Below are positions 59,897 through 64,000 of a DNA stretch of 64,000 nt, one piece after another. How positions within the stretch are numbered: the first letter of the stretch is position 1; each line of letters begins with the position of its first letter. The translations under genes and the position numbers were made by a program. Source of the stretch: an uncultured Candidatus Saccharibacteria bacterium (lineage in GTDB: Bacteria > Patescibacteriota > Saccharimonadia > Saccharimonadales > Saccharimonadaceae); the NCBI GenBank assembly GCA_938041435.1, contig CALISR010000003.1, forward strand, positions 22,133 through 86,132, in the 5' to 3' direction. Under the pieces are notes generated by a model. The model was not told where the DNA came from and did no database searches. It saw only the letters and a program-made list of their open reading frames with translations.

Positions 59897-62464
59897 ATGA
59901 TGAAGCGCCTCGTGATTATTGATGGCAAAAGTGTGTTCTACCGTGGGTACTATGCCATGCCCAACCTCTCGACGGCTGATGGCACGCCAACCGGTGGGGT
60001 GTATGGCTTTGCGGCGCTGAGCCTGGAGCTGATCAAGCGCCTCCAGCCAGACTATGTGTGCGTGGCGTGGGATAAGCCGAAGACGAATATTCGCCGCCGT
60101 CTTGCTATTTACGACCAATACAAGGCTGGTCGTAAGCCGGCTCCGCCAGATTTTTACGCCCAGATACCGCTACTCCACGAGCTTTTGCAGGCGTTTGGTT
60201 GGCCGCTGTATGAGTTTGATGATTATGAGGCAGACGATATTATGGCGACGCTCGACGCCCAGGCTGAGCAGGAGGGGGATATTGAGACGTATCTTATAAC
60301 GAGCGATCTTGACGCCTTGCAAATACTCGACCAAAATACCTACCTCTATGCCCTCAAAAAAGGCTTGACCAATATCGACAAATTCGACATCGCTGCCTTT
60401 GAGCAGCGCTATGGTATTCGGATTGGCCAGTTCCTCGACTTCAAGAGCCTCAAGGGAGATGCGTCGGATAATATCCCCGGTGTGCCGGGGGTGGGGGAGA
60501 AGACGGCGGTTAAGCTGCTGCAGCAATTCGACACGCTCGACAACCTCTACGACAACCTCTGGCAGGTCAAGGATACGCTGCGGCGTAAGCTGGAGCAGGG
60601 CAAAGAGTCGGCTTATATGAGCCGCGAGCTAGCCCGGCTATATACCAATGCACCAGTGACGCTTGACCGAGCAGCGATGGCAATGGATAACTGCGACCCA
60701 GCGGCGGTGCGGGCGATGTTGCAGCGGCTGGAGTTTCGTAGTTTGCTGCGCCAATTACCACCGCAGATGCAGGCAGCAGAGAACGCTCAGCCGCCTGATG
60801 TGCCAGTGGTGCAGCATGCCACCGAGCTGCCTGCTCACCAAGCCAAGGCGCTCTTCCTGATGGCCCAGGAGCTGCTGGTCTGGCCGGTCGAGGGCGGCGT
60901 CTGGGTGAGCCACGAGCGAGGTAAGGCAGCTCGCCTGAGTTGGCGTGATGCGATTGATGTTATTCCGCATGTGCCGATCGTTGGGCACCGCACCAAGGAA
61001 TTATTACGCCGCTTACTGGCTCGTGGCGTGCGGCAGTTGCCAGTCGTGAAGCACGATACTGCCCAGGGGTCGTTTTTGCTTAATCCCCTGCGCACGTCGC
61101 GGGCGCTGGCTGATCTCGCGGGGCTGGAGTCGCTTGATGACCCCCGCCTCGCTATTAGTGCGCTGTGGGCGGTGTACGATGAGCAAACTCAGGCGCTTGA
61201 TGCGCTGCCCGAGCTTGCCCGGGTGGCACGGACGATGGACTTTCCGCTTATTCCTGTGCTAGCGCGGATGGAGTGGCGCGGTATCCGGCTCGATAGCCGC
61301 ACACTTGCGGCGATGCAGCGCACCTTGAGTAGCGAGATCGCCGAGTTGCAGCAGCAGATCTATGGCATGGTGGGGTATGAGCTTAATATTGGCAGCCCGG
61401 CCCAACTGGCCGAGGCGCTCTTCGTCAAGCTTCAGCTGCCAACAGCGGGCATCAAGAAGGGCAAGACAGGCTACTCGACGAGCCAGAAGGAGCTGGATAA
61501 GCTCCGGCCGCATCACCCGATTATTGGGCTGGTAGAGCGCTACCGCGAGCTGACGAAGCTGCAGAATACGTATGTTGAGGCGCTGCCGCAGCTGACCGAT
61601 GACGCGGGCTATATCCACACCACCTTCAACCAAGATGTGGTGGCGACGGGCCGGCTCAGTAGTACCGACCCAAATTTGCAAAACATCCCGATTCGCAGTG
61701 AGCTAGGGCGGCACGTTCGCGATGCCTTTGTGCCAGCGCCGGGCAATGTGTTTGTCAATGCTGACTATTCGCAGTTTGAGCTGCGCCTGGCGGCGGTGCT
61801 GTCGGGGGAGGAGGCGATGATTCGCGATTTTAATACCGATATCGACATCCACGCGAACACCGCCGCACAGGTCTATGGTGTGCCGCTAGACGTCGTGACG
61901 AAAGAGCAGCGCCGCCGGGCCAAGGTGGTGAATTTTGGTGTGCTCTATGGGATGAGCCAGCATGGCCTAGCCGCTGCGGCCCAGATGAGCTATGCCGAGG
62001 CGCAGCACTTCATCGATGAATATTATCGCCTTCGGCCGAAGCTCAAAGCCTATATGGCGCAGACTATCCAGCAGGCGCACGATGCGGGCTTCGTCCAGAC
62101 GCTGTTTGGTCGCCGCCGCTGGACGCCGGATGTTGCGTCGCGTAACTTTGCGGTGCGCAGCGCTGCCGAGCGAGCGGCTGCCAATATGCCGATCCAAGGT
62201 ACCGAGGCTGACTTGATGAAGCTTGCCATGCTGGCGGTGGAAGATAAGCTGGCCCAGGCTGGAGAGCAGCTGGCCGACGGTGATGGCCAGCCGCTCGGTT
62301 GGCAGGTGGTGCAGATCCACGATAGCATTATGGTAGAGTGCCCGCGCGCCCATGCCGAGCAGGTGAGCCATATCCTGCGCGAGACAATGGAGCATATTTA
62401 CCCGCAGCTTGGCGTTAAGCTCAAGGTTGACGTCTCGATTGGCGATAATTGGGGACAGGTCTAA
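59897..62464 (+). CDS. polA: DNA polymerase I
   Basis: 855 residues. The 5'-3' exonuclease domain covers 1-290 (YEADDIMATL, TSDLDALQ, GDASDNIPGVPGVGEKTA). The middle domain (about 300-440) lacks the Asp/Glu residues of the 3'-5' exonuclease, so proofreading is probably absent. The polymerase domain has motif A DYSQFELR, the O-helix RRRAKVVNFGVLYG and motif C IHDSIMVE. Motif C has Ser where Glu is usual after His-Asp. It fills repair and Okazaki gaps. The second in-frame ATG follows at once; the first is favoured by the -10 spacing. Confidence 0.95.
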   Translation: MMKRLVIIDGKSVFYRGYYAMPNLSTADGTPTGGVYGFAALSLELIKRLQPDYVCVAWDKPKTNIRRRLAIYDQYKAGRKPAPPDFYAQIPLLHELLQAFGWPLYEFDDYEADDIMATLDAQAEQEGDIETYLITSDLDALQILDQNTYLYALKKGLTNIDKFDIAAFEQRYGIRIGQFLDFKSLKGDASDNIPGVPGVGEKTAVKLLQQFDTLDNLYDNLWQVKDTLRRKLEQGKESAYMSRELARLYTNAPVTLDRAAMAMDNCDPAAVRAMLQRLEFRSLLRQLPPQMQAAENAQPPDVPVVQHATELPAHQAKALFLMAQELLVWPVEGGVWVSHERGKAARLSWRDAIDVIPHVPIVGHRTKELLRRLLARGVRQLPVVKHDTAQGSFLLNPLRTSRALADLAGLESLDDPRLAISALWAVYDEQTQALDALPELARVARTMDFPLIPVLARMEWRGIRLDSRTLAAMQRTLSSEIAELQQQIYGMVGYELNIGSPAQLAEALFVKLQLPTAGIKKGKTGYSTSQKELDKLRPHHPIIGLVERYRELTKLQNTYVEALPQLTDDAGYIHTTFNQDVVATGRLSSTDPNLQNIPIRSELGRHVRDAFVPAPGNVFVNADYSQFELRLAAVLSGEEAMIRDFNTDIDIHANTAAQVYGVPLDVVTKEQRRRAKVVNFGVLYGMSQHGLAAAAQMSYAEAQHFIDEYYRLRPKLKAYMAQTIQQAHDAGFVQTLFGRRRWTPDVASRNFAVRSAAERAAANMPIQGTEADLMKLAMLAVEDKLAQAGEQLADGDGQPLGWQVVQIHDSIMVECPRAHAEQVSHILRETMEHIYPQLGVKLKVDVSIGDNWGQV

Positions 62465-62492
62465 GAACACCGACCGAACAGAGGTCAGACTA

Positions 62493-62521
62493 TAGACAAA
62501 TCACTGGTAGTAGTGTATAAT
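62493..62521 (+). promoter_or_regulatory. Promoter of the last gene
   Basis: TAGACA (62493-62498), a 17-bp spacer and TATAAT (62516-62521). Confidence 0.65.
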
Positions 62522-62558
62522 CTGGGCCATCACAAGCAAAACAGAATAGAGGTTGGGC

Positions 62559-63371
62559 ATGGAACAAAGCGAAGCAATGGGTACATCATTTTCTGATGGT
62601 GAAGAGCGAGCTGGCGCTGAATCGCCCAGTCCGCACGATCCAGAGGCGTATGTCGATAGCGTAGGTCGCTACAGCCCCGAGCAAAACCTTTCTGGCTACC
62701 AGGCAACACACGATGCCATCGTCGAAGCAGCCCAGATGAGTGGCGAGTTGCAGCCCCTGACTGAAGCGGAGATGGAGCGGCGATCGGCGATCGAAGGAGT
62801 GGCGCGTCAGCTATTTGCAGCGGAGGTGCAGCGGGAAAAGGAAATATGTGCTTGTCGACTGGCAGATTGGCACCTGACGGAAGAAGAGCGCATGGAGATT
62901 AGTGCCCGACTGAGCACACTGGGCGCGATAGAAGAGCCACAGGAGCCAACGTATGATTTTTTGTATGACCCAGCGGGTAATATGGTTGCCCTGAAGCATT
63001 ATGCATTTGGCTCGATGGATCCAGCCGATTGGCGAGTGGTGAGCTGTGATGCGGCTGGTGAGCCATTGATGAGGCAGGCAACCCATGTATGGCAATTGAC
63101 TCGTGGTAAATTTGGCGCGATCGGTCTTGTGCCAGATGATGCAACGGCTCGGATAGTTGTGATAACAGCGAGTGAGCAGGGAACAATGCAATACCTTATT
63201 GACTGTTATGAAGGGAAGTCACCTTTGGTTACGGCGGTTGAAACACCGATTGAGGGTGGTGATCGCACGGTGACACCGTATTTAGCAGATTGGAGCCGGA
63301 GCGGTATTGCAACGGACGAGATGGATAGAAGTAACCCACAGGACGATGGTGAGATTGTCCGCGCAGCATAA
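62559..63371 (+). CDS. Soluble acidic protein of unknown function
   Basis: 270 residues, not recognised. The acidic N-terminus (1-60) is followed by a helical region (about 60-125, with CACRLADWHLTEEERMEIS) and a beta-rich C-terminal half (about 130-240). There is no signal peptide or membrane helix. The ATG at 62559 is chosen over one two codons upstream, since GAGGTTGGGC then provides a Shine-Dalgarno at fair spacing. Confidence 0.68.
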   Translation: MEQSEAMGTSFSDGEERAGAESPSPHDPEAYVDSVGRYSPEQNLSGYQATHDAIVEAAQMSGELQPLTEAEMERRSAIEGVARQLFAAEVQREKEICACRLADWHLTEEERMEISARLSTLGAIEEPQEPTYDFLYDPAGNMVALKHYAFGSMDPADWRVVSCDAAGEPLMRQATHVWQLTRGKFGAIGLVPDDATARIVVITASEQGTMQYLIDCYEGKSPLVTAVETPIEGGDRTVTPYLADWSRSGIATDEMDRSNPQDDGEIVRAA

Positions 63372-63840
63372 GCGAGAATGTGTGAGGTGTGCCAGATACT
63401 GTAGTAAGCGGGTAACCTTCATCGTCTTTGCTACCTATCGCCCAGCGAGCAGGTAATTTCTTAGCTGGAGCAACGAGTGTGGTATATGTCTATATGTCGC
63501 ATGTAACTTGCTGTAGTATCGCTCTTCGTACTGTCGAATAAGGAGACTTGTTGGTTTGTGCTTGGGTTTTTATGTGACTATTATTGCGGCGCGTGACTAG
63601 ACTGGGTTAGAGAAGAGCAGTAGACGAGCATGTCAGCTTGATTGAGCAGCAACACTGAAGCTCTTGATAGGCAGCCCGCGTTCTAAGACGGTAGGTGTGC
63701 AAGTATCCCGAGAATCGCGTACGCGTATCGTCTTTGTTGTCATACATGAGACTCAGATGCTCTTACTGCTATTGATTGCATCCTTTTGCTTACTCCGCGG
63801 CTCCATGCAGCAACTCTTTTACATAGCTTCTCCTTTTTAT
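63372..63840 (+). other. Intergenic region, no gene recognised
   Basis: No ORF has a supported start. Short inverted repeats are present but none has a terminator tail or matches a known RNA family by eye. A structured RNA here cannot be excluded. Confidence 0.4.
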
Positions 63841-63990
63841 TTATTCATATCTATCTATATTTCCATTTATATCTTTATACCCATCTCTCTATCTCTATAA
63901 CTCTCTTTCTTTCATATTTCTCTATCTATTTCTATATCCATCTCTATATTTCTCTATATCTATATTTAGTTTATTGTTTTCGCTTTTAAT
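63841..63990. repeat. Pyrimidine/TA-rich low-complexity tract at the window end
   Basis: About 150 bases of degenerate TCTATA, TATCT and CTCTAT units with almost no G on the plus strand. ORFs across it are compositional artefacts. Confidence 0.8.
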
Positions 63991-64000
63991 TTTATATCTT

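Noticed and set aside
8270..62500. Short recurring ACAGAGGT strings as a dispersed repeat
   Set aside because: They occur in both coding and non-coding DNA at varied contexts, and beyond 8-11 bases the flanks do not match.
63664..63989. Two overlapping hydrophobic ORFs at the window end
   Set aside because: Their composition is forced by the TCTATA low-complexity DNA. There is no Shine-Dalgarno or conserved motif.
1..64000. Alternative genetic code (TGA as Gly, code 25)
   Set aside because: Several well-delimited genes, including nrdA and the HIT protein, end in TGA at the expected family length.

Overview
The window looks like a chromosome segment of a Candidatus Saccharibacteria (TM7) relative. 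This is inferred from gene content, not from a marker-gene phylogeny. The signs are seven small VirB2/TrbC-type (T4SS_pilin-like) membrane proteins beside a VirB6/TrbL-like giant protein, a reduced and divergent housekeeping set, WhiB-like genes, FemAB-type peptidoglycan ligases and many small lineage-specific membrane proteins. TGA acts as a normal stop, for example at the end of nrdA, so this is not a code-25 lineage. No insertion sequence, prophage or CRISPR array is visible.

Layout. 0-9 kb: small membrane proteins of unknown role, tRNA-Ser(GGA), a MacB-type ABC exporter pair, a sugar-phosphate isomerase-like protein and a frameshifted nuclease-like gene. 9-20 kb: a MurE-like ligase, tsaD, a deoxyribosyltransferase-like protein, two FemAB-type proteins, a 738-base intergenic region with repeated palindromes, valS, rlmH and a HIT protein. 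20-28 kb: a lone pilin-like gene, four tRNA genes, a large secreted beta-helix/LRR protein, a gene broken at a C9 homopolymer, a ComF-like protein and a small heat-shock protein. 28-34.4 kb: one pilin-like gene, then a packed run of five, divergent from a Cys-rich small ORF and the VirB6/TrbL-like protein; I read these as parts of a type IV secretion or pilus system. 34.4-39 kb: a lipoprotein, a NatA/NatB-type ABC exporter and a membrane-fused spermidine-synthase-like protein. 39-44 kb: a ribonucleotide reductase locus with a class Ic-like R2, an R1 without its C-terminal Cys pair, and a separate 79-residue protein ending in a CxxC tail behind a perfect NrdR-box-like palindrome. 44-56 kb: pyrG, argS, mscL, orn, a CorA-type transporter and a dnaG-rpoD pair in which the primase has lost its zinc ligands. 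56-64 kb: a small kinase, two WhiB-like genes, a membrane-anchored GH16-type glycosidase, polA, and a non-coding end that becomes a pyrimidine/TA-rich tract.

Two modes of gene start recur. At least twelve genes have an (often extended, TGCTATACT-like) -10 box exactly 6 bp before the ATG and no Shine-Dalgarno, which predicts leaderless mRNA. Others, such as the pilins, nrdA/B, hsp20, mscL and rpoD, have clear Shine-Dalgarno sequences. All four serine tRNAs needed to read the six serine codons lie within 24 kb. The surface and secretion genes (pilins, VirB6-like, beta-helix/LRR, GH16, FemAB, exporters) fit an epibiont that interacts with a host cell; that link is inference.
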